NCBI GenBank assembly: GCA_023424135.1
Contig: JAFAEH010000140.1
Location: 1 to 27,006, forward strand
From: Actinomycetes bacterium
GTDB taxonomy: Bacteria; Actinomycetota; Actinomycetes; Actinomycetales; Cellulomonadaceae
Direction: 5' to 3'
DNA length: 27,006 nucleotides
Positions 21,166 to 27,006 of this stretch are shown here, piece by piece. The position numbers were made by a program, and so were the translations under genes. The notes under the pieces are model-generated. The model had not been told where the DNA came from. It saw only the letters and a program-made list of their open reading frames with translations, and did not search any database. Position 1 is the stretch's first letter. Each line of letters begins with the position of its first letter.

Positions 21166-22779
21166 ATGACCATCACCGCACCGCAGCCCGGACGCCACGA
21201 CGCGCCGCGCACGCCCGAGCAGCTCACCGCCGCCGCGACCTCGGCGCACGGCCTCGGCTACGGCCGCCGCCCCGCACGTGGGCACGGCCACGAGTCCCGC
21301 GGCCTGCAGTACCTGCCGCTGTCCACCCTGCACGAGGGGCGGTTCGGACGTCTGTTCCGCCTGCCGCCGTACGTGCCGTCCGACGCCGAGATCCAGCGCG
21401 TCGCCGCGCTCATGACCGAGGGGGACCGCGGCGGGGACCGCACGCTCGACAACCCGGCGATCCCCGCCGGGTACACCTACCTCGGCCAGTTCGTCGACCA
21501 CGACCTCACGTTCGACCCCGTCTCGAGCCTCGAGCGGGCCAACGACCCCGACGCCCTGACGAGCTTTCGCAGCCCGCGCTTCGACCTCGACTGCGTCTAC
21601 GGGCGCGGACCCGCCGACGACCCGTTCCTGTACGACCAGGACAGCCAGGTCGCCGGTGCGGCCAAGCTCCTGATCGGCACCAACGGGCTTGACGACGACC
21701 TGCCGCGCAACACGCAGGGTGTCGCGCTGCTCGGCGACCCCCGCAACGACGAGAACACGTTCGTCTCGCAGCTGCAGCTCACGATGCTGAAGTTCCACAA
21801 CGCCGTCATGGACGTCGTCCTGGACGACCCGCACCTGGCCCGCGGCAGCGAGACACCGTTCGAGACGGCGCAGCGGCTCGTGCGCTGGCACTACCAGTGG
21901 GTCGTGGTGCACGACTTCCTGCGCCGCACCGTCGGTGACGCCACGCTCGACCGGCTGCTCGACGAGAGAGGCGCCGTCCCGCGCCTGCACCTGGAGCACT
22001 TCGGGTGGCGCAACGGCCCGTACATCCCTGTCGAGTTCTCCGTCGCGGCCTACCGGTTCGGGCACTCCCAGGTCCGGGGGAGGTATCGCCTCAACACCGT
22101 CGTCGGGGCCCCCGACCCGGCGGACCCGCAGGCTCGGCCCGGGTTGCCGACGTTCACGCCCGACCCCGTCGAGAAGGACCCGCTGGGACACTTCGGCGGC
22201 TTCCGGCCGCTGCCGCGGTTCTGGACCATCGAGTGGCCCCGGTTCTTCGACGTCGAGGGTGCCGGGTCCGACGCGCGGCAGCCGTCGCGGCACATCGACA
22301 CCCTGCTGGCCAACCCGCTCGCGGCCCTCCCGCCGGAGATCGCCGGCAGCGTGCCCTCGCTCATCGTGCGCAACCTCACGCGCGGCGCGCGGCTGCTGCT
22401 GCCGTCCGGCCAGACCCTCGCGGCCCGCATGTACCAGCAGGTGCTCACCGACGACGAGCTCGGCCTGGGCGGGGCGCCCGCACCGTTGTGGTACTACGTG
22501 CTGCGCGAGGCCGAGGTCCAGGCCGGCGGCGTCCACCTGGGCGCGGTCGGCGGGACGATCGTCGCCGAGGTCTTCCTCGGGCTGCTCGCCGCGGACCCGT
22601 CGTCCTACCTGCGCAACGACCCGACCTGGCGTCCCTTCCTCGGTGGCGGGGACGACTTCGCGATGCCGGACCTCCTGCGCGTCGCGGGCCACGGGCTCGG
22701 GCCCACCCCGGCGCCCGCACCGGGCGTGGGTGCGGGCACGGGCACGGACACCGGGCAGGGGGCGACCGAGGGGGAGTGA
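21166..22779 (+). CDS. Animal-type heme peroxidase family protein
   Basis: A 537-residue member of the peroxidase-cyclooxygenase (An_peroxidase) superfamily, which oxidises substrates with H2O2 at a heme. Visible residues match the myeloperoxidase pattern: GQFVDHDLTFD with D111 and distal histidine H112, GDPRNDEN with catalytic R193 and E196 (R-x-x-E), and AYRFGHSQ with proximal H300. D111 and E196 occupy the positions that form heme ester bonds in mammalian enzymes. The methionine next to that glutamate in myeloperoxidase is N197 here. No signal peptide or membrane helix is seen, so it looks cytoplasmic. The last 25 residues are Gly/Pro/Thr-rich. The ATG at 21166 has GAGGGGG just before it. 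The substrate is unknown. Confidence 0.9.
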   Translation: MTITAPQPGRHDAPRTPEQLTAAATSAHGLGYGRRPARGHGHESRGLQYLPLSTLHEGRFGRLFRLPPYVPSDAEIQRVAALMTEGDRGGDRTLDNPAIPAGYTYLGQFVDHDLTFDPVSSLERANDPDALTSFRSPRFDLDCVYGRGPADDPFLYDQDSQVAGAAKLLIGTNGLDDDLPRNTQGVALLGDPRNDENTFVSQLQLTMLKFHNAVMDVVLDDPHLARGSETPFETAQRLVRWHYQWVVVHDFLRRTVGDATLDRLLDERGAVPRLHLEHFGWRNGPYIPVEFSVAAYRFGHSQVRGRYRLNTVVGAPDPADPQARPGLPTFTPDPVEKDPLGHFGGFRPLPRFWTIEWPRFFDVEGAGSDARQPSRHIDTLLANPLAALPPEIAGSVPSLIVRNLTRGARLLLPSGQTLAARMYQQVLTDDELGLGGAPAPLWYYVLREAEVQAGGVHLGAVGGTIVAEVFLGLLAADPSSYLRNDPTWRPFLGGGDDFAMPDLLRVAGHGLGPTPAPAPGVGAGTGTDTGQGATEGE

Positions 22780-22834
22780 CGGGTGGGACCGTGCCCGGTC
22801 CGCGGACGGCGCCGGGAGGCGTGGGTGGCGCGAC

Positions 22835-22840
22835 TAGGCT
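22835..22840 (+). promoter_or_regulatory. -10 element (TAGGCT) for leaderless aroK
   Basis: TAGGCT ends 6 nt before the aroK GTG, the spacing at which transcription would begin on the start codon itself. No ribosome-binding sequence precedes the GTG. This is the usual layout of leaderless actinobacterial genes. Confidence 0.65.
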
Positions 22841-22846
22841 CTCCTC

Positions 22847-23413
22847 GTGCCCAGCAGCCACCCGCGCCCGGCGGGTCCCCGCGTCGTGCTCGTCGGTCCG
22901 CCAGGTGCGGGGAAGTCCACCGTCGCGGCCGCGCTCGCGGTGCGCTGGCAGCTCGAGGCGCGTGACACCGACACGGACGTGGAGACCGCCGCGGGCAAGT
23001 CCGTCTCGGACGTGTTCGTCGAGGACGGCGAGCCGCACTTCCGCGAGCTCGAGCACCGTGCGGTGTCGGCCGCGCTCGCCGAGCACGAGGGCGTCCTCGC
23101 GCTCGGTGGGGGGGCCGTGCTGCACGCGGGCACCCGCAGCGCGCTCGACGACTACCGGGCCGGCGGCGGGGTCGTCGTCTTCCTCGACGTGAGCCTCGCG
23201 CACGCCGCGCCCCGCGTCGGGCTCAACCAGGCGCGCCCGCTGCTCGTCGGGAGCCCGCGCGCGCAGTGGCAGGCACTCATGGACGCGCGGCGTCCCGTCT
23301 ACGAGGAGGTCGCGACCGTGCGCGTGTCGACGGATGGGCGTCGCCCGGCGGAGGTCGCCGAGCAGATCGAGGTGGCGCTGGGCGCGCTGCGTGCCACGGG
23401 GCCGGACGCATGA
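22847..23413 (+). CDS. aroK: Shikimate kinase
   Basis: Phosphorylates shikimate with ATP. The 188-residue protein has Walker A GPPGAGKST (17-25, K23), the shikimate-binding DTDTDVE, FRELE, the LGGGAVL glycine loop, and the lid arginine in ARPLL. The length is normal. The GTG at 22847 has no ribosome site but is 6 nt after TAGGCT, so a leaderless transcript is likely. The stop overlaps the aroB start in ATGA, which couples the two consecutive-pathway enzymes. Confidence 0.96.
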   Translation: MPSSHPRPAGPRVVLVGPPGAGKSTVAAALAVRWQLEARDTDTDVETAAGKSVSDVFVEDGEPHFRELEHRAVSAALAEHEGVLALGGGAVLHAGTRSALDDYRAGGGVVVFLDVSLAHAAPRVGLNQARPLLVGSPRAQWQALMDARRPVYEEVATVRVSTDGRRPAEVAEQIEVALGALRATGPDA

Positions 23414-24504
23414 GCGGGTCGACCACCGTCCGGGTCTCCGGTGAGCAGCCCTACGACGTCCTCATCGGCCGGCACCTGCTCGGATCCCTGCCGGCGCTGC
23501 TCGGCGAGGGCGTGCGCCGCGTCCTCGTCGTGCACCCGGCCGCACTCGCGACGTCCGCCGAGGCGGTCCGCGAGGACCTGCTCGCCCACGGCTACGAGGC
23601 GTACCTCGCGCAGGTCCCCGACGCCGAGGAGCAGAAGACCGCGCAGGTCGCCGCGTTCCTGTGGGGCGTCCTCGGGCAGGCCGACTTCACGCGCTCCGAC
23701 GCCGTCGTCGGGCTCGGGGGAGGAGCCACCACCGACCTCGCCGGGTTCGTCGCAGCGACCTGGCTGCGCGGCGTGCGGGTCGTGCAGGTCCCGACCACGG
23801 TGCTCGGCATGGTCGACGCCGCGGTCGGCGGCAAGACCGGCATCAACACCGCCGAGGGCAAGAACCTCGTCGGCGCGTTCCACCCGCCCGCCGGGGTCGT
23901 GTGCGACCTCGCCGCGCTCGAGTCGATGGCGCCGTACGACTTCGTCGCCGGCCTCGCGGAGATCGTCAAGTGCGGCTTCATCGACGACCCCGTCATCCTC
24001 GACCTCGTCGAGGCGAACACCGCACTGCTGCAGGATCCCGTCGCGGCGGCGTCCTCACCCGTCCTGGCCGAGCTCGTCGAGCGTGCCGTGCGCACCAAGG
24101 CGCGCGTCGTCGGGGAGGACCTGCGCGAGGCCGGCCTGCGCGAGATCCTCAACTACGGTCACACGTTCGGCCACGCCGTCGAGCACGTCGAGCGCTACCG
24201 CTGGCGGCACGGCGCCGCGGTCTCGGTCGGCATGGTGTTCGTCGCCGAGCTCGCGCGCCTCGCAGGTCGGCTGGACGACGACGTCGTCGCACGCCACCGC
24301 AGCGTCCTCACGTCGCTCGGCCTGCCGACCACCTACCGGGGCGACCGCTGGGAGCAGCTCCTGGCCGCGATGCGCCGCGACAAGAAGACCCGCGGCGACC
24401 TCCTGCGCTTCGTCGTGCTCGAGGACCTCGCGCGGCCCACGCGCCTCGAGGGCCCCGACCCGACCCTGCTCGCCGCCGCGTACGCCGAGATCTCCGCACT
24501 CTGA
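23410..24504 (+). CDS. aroB: 3-dehydroquinate synthase
   Basis: Converts DAHP to 3-dehydroquinate with NAD+ and a divalent metal, the second shikimate step. The 364-residue protein shows the NAD region VVGLGGGATTDLAGFVAATW, the substrate loop QVPTTVLGMVDAAVGGKTGIN, the metal ligand region AEIVKCGFI, and the histidines of ILNYGHTFGHAVE. The ATG at 23410 overlaps the aroK stop by 4 nt; a longer frame from 23266 lies within aroK and is rejected. No aroQ follows, unlike many actinobacterial clusters; a SatD-like gene comes next instead. Confidence 0.97.
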   Translation: MSGSTTVRVSGEQPYDVLIGRHLLGSLPALLGEGVRRVLVVHPAALATSAEAVREDLLAHGYEAYLAQVPDAEEQKTAQVAAFLWGVLGQADFTRSDAVVGLGGGATTDLAGFVAATWLRGVRVVQVPTTVLGMVDAAVGGKTGINTAEGKNLVGAFHPPAGVVCDLAALESMAPYDFVAGLAEIVKCGFIDDPVILDLVEANTALLQDPVAAASSPVLAELVERAVRTKARVVGEDLREAGLREILNYGHTFGHAVEHVERYRWRHGAAVSVGMVFVAELARLAGRLDDDVVARHRSVLTSLGLPTTYRGDRWEQLLAAMRRDKKTRGDLLRFVVLEDLARPTRLEGPDPTLLAAAYAEISAL

Positions 24505-24508
24505 CCCG

Positions 24509-24555
24509 TGAGGCAGAGGATCTCCGACACGCAGTGCCGGGAATGCTCTGTCTCA
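24509..24555 (+). terminator. Hairpin after aroB
   Basis: TGAGGCAGAG (24509-24518) pairs with CTCTGTCTCA (24546-24555), ten pairs including one G-U, across a 27-nt loop. It lies just after the aroB stop and before the inverted repeat at 24565. The loop is long, so termination is plausible but not certain. Confidence 0.5.
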
Positions 24556-24564
24556 TGGGCGAGT

Positions 24565-24586
24565 GCACAAGAGTGAGGGCTTGTGC
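24565..24586 (+). promoter_or_regulatory. Inverted repeat GCACAAG-N8-CTTGTGC upstream of the SatD-like gene
   Basis: GCACAAG (24565-24571) and CTTGTGC (24580-24586) flank 8 nt, and a third half-site CTTGTGA lies at 24608-24614 just before the ATG. The AT-richer TACAGATAAC that follows at 24587-24596 is a possible -10 region. The arrangement looks like an operator over a promoter, perhaps read by the SatD-like protein's own helix-turn-helix. That link is inference. Confidence 0.5.
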
Positions 24587-24615
24587 TACAGATAACAACG
24601 CGCGAGACTTGTGAC

Positions 24616-25263
24616 ATGTTCGTGATGACGATCGACCAGCGGGGGAGTCGCTCCGGCACGGACCGTGTGCCGGAGCTGCTGGACGCGCTCGCGGGTGTGC
24701 GCGCCGTGCGGGGGTTCGAGCGCACGGTCGGTGACGAGGTCCAAGGGGTGCTCGACGACGCGGACGTCGTCGTCGACACCGCGCTGCGCGTGCTGCGCGA
24801 CGGGGGGTGGAGCGTCGGCGTGGGCGCGGGGCCGGTGGACGAGCCGCTGCCGGACTCGCCGCGCGAGGGGAGCGGGTCGGCGTTCGTGCTCGCCCGCGAG
24901 GCCGTCGAGGCCGCCAAGAGCCGGCAGCGCCCCGTGCCCGTCGCAGTCCGGGGCACCGACGCGCAGTCCGCGCAGGACGCCGACGCCGTGCTCGTGCTGC
25001 TCGGCTCGGTCGCGGCGCGTCGCAGCGACGCGGGCTGGGAGGCCGTCGACGCGATCCTCGCCGCCGCCGACGAGGACACGACGACGCACCGGGTCGGCAC
25101 GGGTGACGGTGCGGGCGCGGGTCCGGGCGGGCAGGACGTCGTCGCGCGTGCGCTCGGTGTGTCGCAGCAGGCCGTCAGCCAGCGGCTGCGCGCGGCGATG
25201 TGGGCGCAGGAGTCCGCGGTACGGCCCGTCGCGGCGCGCCTGTTGACGCGCGCGGCGTCCTGA
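24616..25263 (+). CDS. SatD-like protein with C-terminal helix-turn-helix
   Basis: A 215-residue protein that starts MFVMTIDQRGSRSG, where the D-x-x-G-S-R pattern is the SatD family opening (usually GDIVGSR). It contains FERTVGDEVQGVL at about 34-46, the equivalent of the family's GDEFQ. This part probably has a cyclase/polymerase-palm-like fold. A C-terminal helix-turn-helix is seen at about 174-194 (VARALGVSQQAVSQRLRAA), resembling sigma region 4. The ATG at 24616 has no clear ribosome site; ATG 24625 is an alternative. It sits 16 nt before the membrane protein gene, its probable partner. SatD is known from acid-tolerance loci but has no settled function. It could be an autoregulatory sensor. 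Confidence 0.7.
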   Translation: MFVMTIDQRGSRSGTDRVPELLDALAGVRAVRGFERTVGDEVQGVLDDADVVVDTALRVLRDGGWSVGVGAGPVDEPLPDSPREGSGSAFVLAREAVEAAKSRQRPVPVAVRGTDAQSAQDADAVLVLLGSVAARRSDAGWEAVDAILAAADEDTTTHRVGTGDGAGAGPGGQDVVARALGVSQQAVSQRLRAAMWAQESAVRPVAARLLTRAAS

Positions 25264-25279
25264 CGCCAGGGTCGGGGCC

Positions 25280-25711
25280 GTGCATCCTGCCCTCGTCGTC
25301 GCCGTGTGGTCCGGCGCGCTGCTCGTCTCGTCCGTCGGTGGCTGGCTCGTCACGCGTGTCGTGCTGCGTCTCGCGTCGCGGTCCCGCGACGCGGGCCGGG
25401 CGAGGCCGCGACGCAACGGTCCGGTGCTCCTCGAGCCGTTGCGGGCCAGCGACGGCCCGGACGGTGAGGGTGCGCAGATCGTGCTGCGCGGCGGGACGTG
25501 GATCGGGGTGCTCGAGCGGCTCGCGGTCACCGGCGGGGTGCTCGCGGGCGCCCCGGAGGCCGTCGCGGTCGTCGTCGCGATCAAGGGCCTGGGTCGCTAC
25601 CCGGAGCTGCGCGAGAACCCCGGTGCGTCGGAGCGGTTCGTCATCGGCACGCTCGCCTCGCTCGTGTGGTCGGCGGCCGTCGGCCTGGTCGCGCTGCGCC
25701 TGCTGACCTGA
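25280..25711 (+). CDS. Small membrane protein, partner of the SatD-like gene
   Basis: A 143-residue protein with three likely membrane segments: about 4-30 (LVVAVWSGALLVSSVGGWLVT), 81-101, and 119-142 (FVIGTLASLVWSAAVGLVAL). Between the first and second lies a basic, polar region. The C-terminal half has the pattern WIGVLERL, then AIKGLGRYPEL, then ERFVIGT. This resembles the C-terminal part of DUF3307-type membrane proteins that often follow SatD genes; that comparison is from memory. The GTG at 25280 has only a weak AGGG before it. It is probably co-transcribed with the SatD-like gene and is closed by a hairpin at 25712. The function is unknown. Confidence 0.75.
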   Translation: MHPALVVAVWSGALLVSSVGGWLVTRVVLRLASRSRDAGRARPRRNGPVLLEPLRASDGPDGEGAQIVLRGGTWIGVLERLAVTGGVLAGAPEAVAVVVAIKGLGRYPELRENPGASERFVIGTLASLVWSAAVGLVALRLLT

Positions 25712-25730
25712 GCGGGGCGTCCGGCCCCGC
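25712..25730 (+). terminator. Hairpin after the SatD-like pair
   Basis: GCGGGGC (25712-25718) pairs perfectly with GCCCCGC (25724-25730) around GTCCG, beginning at the base after the stop codon. It is short but all G/C. Confidence 0.55.
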
Positions 25731-25753
25731 CCGTCGCGCCACGCACCGGACGG

Positions 25754-25759
25754 TAGGAT
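25754..25759 (+). promoter_or_regulatory. Candidate -10 (TAGGAT) for efp-nusB
   Basis: TAGGAT lies after the hairpin at 25712 and 111 nt before the efp start. It matches the TANNNT pattern and the TAGGCT of aroK. No clear -35 is visible. The leader would be about 105 nt. Confidence 0.5.
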
Positions 25760-25870
25760 GGACGACGGCCTACGGCCGGGACGACCCCGTCAGGCTTCCT
25801 GCACAGGCATCCTGCCCAGACATGCTGCGCCGCACGGCGCGCCCCACCACCGACCGGGAGATCGACGCTC

Positions 25871-26434
25871 GTGGCGACCACCAACGACCTGAAGAACGGC
25901 ATCGTGCTGCGCATCGACGGCCAGCTCTGGACCGTCATCGAGTTCCAGCACGTCAAGCCCGGCAAGGGTGGGGCGTTCGTCCGCACCAAGCTGAAGAACG
26001 TGCTGTCCGGCAAGGTCGTCGACAGGACGTTCAACGCGGGCGTGAAGGTCGAGACGGCCAACGTCGACAAGCGCGACATGCAGTACCTGTACAAGGACGG
26101 CGACGACTTCGTGTTCATGGACACAGACACGTACGACCAGATCAACGTCCCCGCCGCCACCGTCGGCGACGCCGCGAACTTCATGCTCGAGACGCAGACC
26201 GCGCTCGTCGCGACCAACGAGGGCGTGCCGCTGTACGTCGAGCTGCCGCCGTCGGTCGTCCTCGAGGTCACGTACACCGAGCCGGGTCTGCAGGGCGACC
26301 GCTCGTCGGCGGGTACGAAGCCCGCGACCCTCGAGACGGGCTACGAGATCCAGGTCCCGCTGTTCCTCGAGTCGAACACCAGGGTCAAGGTCGACACGCG
26401 TGACGGGTCGTACCTCGGCCGCGTGAACGACTGA
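25871..26434 (+). CDS. efp: Elongation factor P
   Basis: Binds ribosomes stalled at proline stretches and helps peptide-bond formation. The 187-residue protein has the three-domain EF-P layout. Domain I carries the tRNA-acceptor loop HVKPGKGGAF, where K32 sits at the position modified in other species. Domains II and III include YLYKDGDDFVFMD and the C-terminal signature KVDTRDGSYLGRV. The GTG at 25871 has GGGAG at 25857-25861. nusB follows after 1 nt, the standard actinobacterial pair. The proline-rich tail region of PilT in this same window is the sort of sequence that would need EF-P. Confidence 0.97.
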   Translation: MATTNDLKNGIVLRIDGQLWTVIEFQHVKPGKGGAFVRTKLKNVLSGKVVDRTFNAGVKVETANVDKRDMQYLYKDGDDFVFMDTDTYDQINVPAATVGDAANFMLETQTALVATNEGVPLYVELPPSVVLEVTYTEPGLQGDRSSAGTKPATLETGYEIQVPLFLESNTRVKVDTRDGSYLGRVND

Positions 26435-26435
26435 C

Positions 26436-26852
26436 ATGGGAGCCCGGACCAAGGCGCGCAAGCGCGCGCTCGACGTGCTGTTCGAGGCCGAGCAGCGGGG
26501 CGTCGACGTCGCCGAGCTGCTCGCGACGCGTGTGGTCGAGCCGGGCACCGAGGCGTCGCTGCCGCAGTACTCGGTCGACCTCGTCGAAGGGGTCGTGGCG
26601 CACGCCGAACGGATCGACGAGCTCCTCGCGACGCACGCGCACGGCTGGACGGTCGCACGGATGCCCGCGGTCGACCGAGGGCTCCTGCGTCTGGGGACGT
26701 GGGAGATCCTGTGGAACGACGACGTCCCGGACGCCGTCGCGGTCGACGAGGCGGTCTCGCTCGCGCGTGAGCTGTCGACCGACGAGTCGCCCGCGTTCGT
26801 CAACGGCCTGCTCGGGCGGATCGTCGCGCTCAAGCCGACGCTGCTGGCCTGA
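26436..26852 (+). CDS. nusB: Transcription antitermination factor NusB
   Basis: Binds boxA RNA with NusE (S10) to keep rRNA transcription processive. The 138-residue all-helical protein has the N-terminal RKRALDVLFEAEQRG, the central VARMPAVDRGLLRLGTWEIL, and the C-terminal VDEAVSLARELSTDESPAFVNGLLGRIV, all typical of NusB. The ATG at 26436 lies 1 nt after the efp stop and has no strong ribosome site of its own, which suggests coupling to efp. It ends at a perfect 13-bp hairpin. In Streptomyces and relatives bldD and pyrR follow on the same strand; here an opposite-strand gene ends instead. Confidence 0.96.
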   Translation: MGARTKARKRALDVLFEAEQRGVDVAELLATRVVEPGTEASLPQYSVDLVEGVVAHAERIDELLATHAHGWTVARMPAVDRGLLRLGTWEILWNDDVPDAVAVDEAVSLARELSTDESPAFVNGLLGRIVALKPTLLA

Positions 26853-26860
26853 CCCCGGCC

Positions 26861-26889
26861 CGCCCGGCGGGACCCGGTCCCGCCGGGCG
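26861..26889. terminator. Bidirectional terminator between nusB and the convergent gene
   Basis: CGCCCGGCGGGAC (26861-26873) and GTCCCGCCGGGCG (26877-26889) are a perfect 13-bp inverted repeat around CCG. It lies 8 nt after the nusB stop and 17 nt beyond the stop of the opposing gene, so it can serve both. Confidence 0.85.
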
Positions 26890-26906
26890 CGCACGCCCGG
26901 GCACCG

Positions 26907-27006
26907 TCACAGGTGCTCGGGCGTCGCGTCGTCCAGGGACCCCTGCACGACCCGCAGCGGCCGCGGCACGAGCCGCGCACGGCGCTCGCCGGGCCGGCGG
27001 TCACCG
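26907..27006 (-). CDS. C-terminal fragment of an unidentified convergent gene
   Basis: On the minus strand an open frame enters from the right edge and stops at TGA (26909-26907). The last 32 residues end in VVQGSLDDATPEHL. Nearly every third codon position is G or C, as in the real genes nearby, and a perfect hairpin follows the stop, so a true gene end is likely. The fragment is too short to assign a family. The overlapping longer minus-strand frames that cover nusB are shadows. Confidence 0.5.
   Translation of the reverse strand, partial: GDRRPGERRARLVPRPLRVVQGSLDDATPEHL

Noticed and set aside
1..27006. CRISPR arrays, tRNA or rRNA genes
   Set aside because: I saw no regularly spaced repeats and no tRNA-like or rRNA-like segments. 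Nearly all of the window is accounted for by protein genes with short gaps, none over 300 nt.

Overview
The window comes from a high-GC actinobacterium. The best guess is Micrococcales, Cellulomonas-like. This rests on gene order (rpsD, DUF948, DUF6167, alaS, ruvX, mltG, aroE ... aroC, aroK, aroB ... efp, nusB), the very high third-position G/C, frequent GTG starts and ATGA/GTGA gene overlaps. The genus is an inference. All genes read left to right except a fragment at the extreme right edge.

Layout. (1) 21-647: rpsD, closed by a strong hairpin. (2) 752-7129: a probable operon of two small membrane-associated proteins (DUF948 and DUF6167 families), alaS, ruvX, mltG and aroE. (3) 7177-19697: a complete monoderm type IV pilus locus. 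It holds the extension ATPase pilB, retraction ATPase pilT, platform pilC, major pilin pilA, three minor-pilin-like genes, prepilin peptidase pilD, and the inner-membrane alignment genes pilM-pilN-pilO. It has no secretin genes (pilQ/pilP), as expected for a cell with one membrane. (4) 19864-24504: aroC, a cytoplasmic-looking animal-type heme peroxidase, aroK and aroB. (5) 24616-25711: a SatD-like protein with a C-terminal helix-turn-helix, followed by a small membrane protein. (6) 25871-26852: efp and nusB, ending in a perfect 13-bp hairpin that faces a convergent gene fragment.

How the parts work together. The pilus locus sits between aroE and aroC and splits the shikimate genes in two. Three of its gaps (before pilT, pilA and pilM) carry the same motif, CTCAAG-N16-CCGAT, and a fourth, weaker copy with the same 16-nt spacing precedes pilB. 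This resembles promoters of sigma-28 (FliA/WhiG/SigD) family factors. It suggests the pilus is expressed under a motility or developmental sigma factor, while the housekeeping genes around it use TAGGNT -10 elements. The pilin is separated from its minor pilins by a 15-bp hairpin that probably sets the ratio of major to minor subunits.

Most worth checking: the shared pilus promoter motif; the paired 19-bp repeats before pilB; the minor pilin with an Ig/carboxypeptidase-regulatory-like domain and the large cysteine-containing PilX/DUF4900-like protein beside it; the perfect TGTGA-N6-TCACA (CRP-type) palindrome before the heme peroxidase; and the uncharacterised SatD-like/membrane protein pair with its own inverted repeat.
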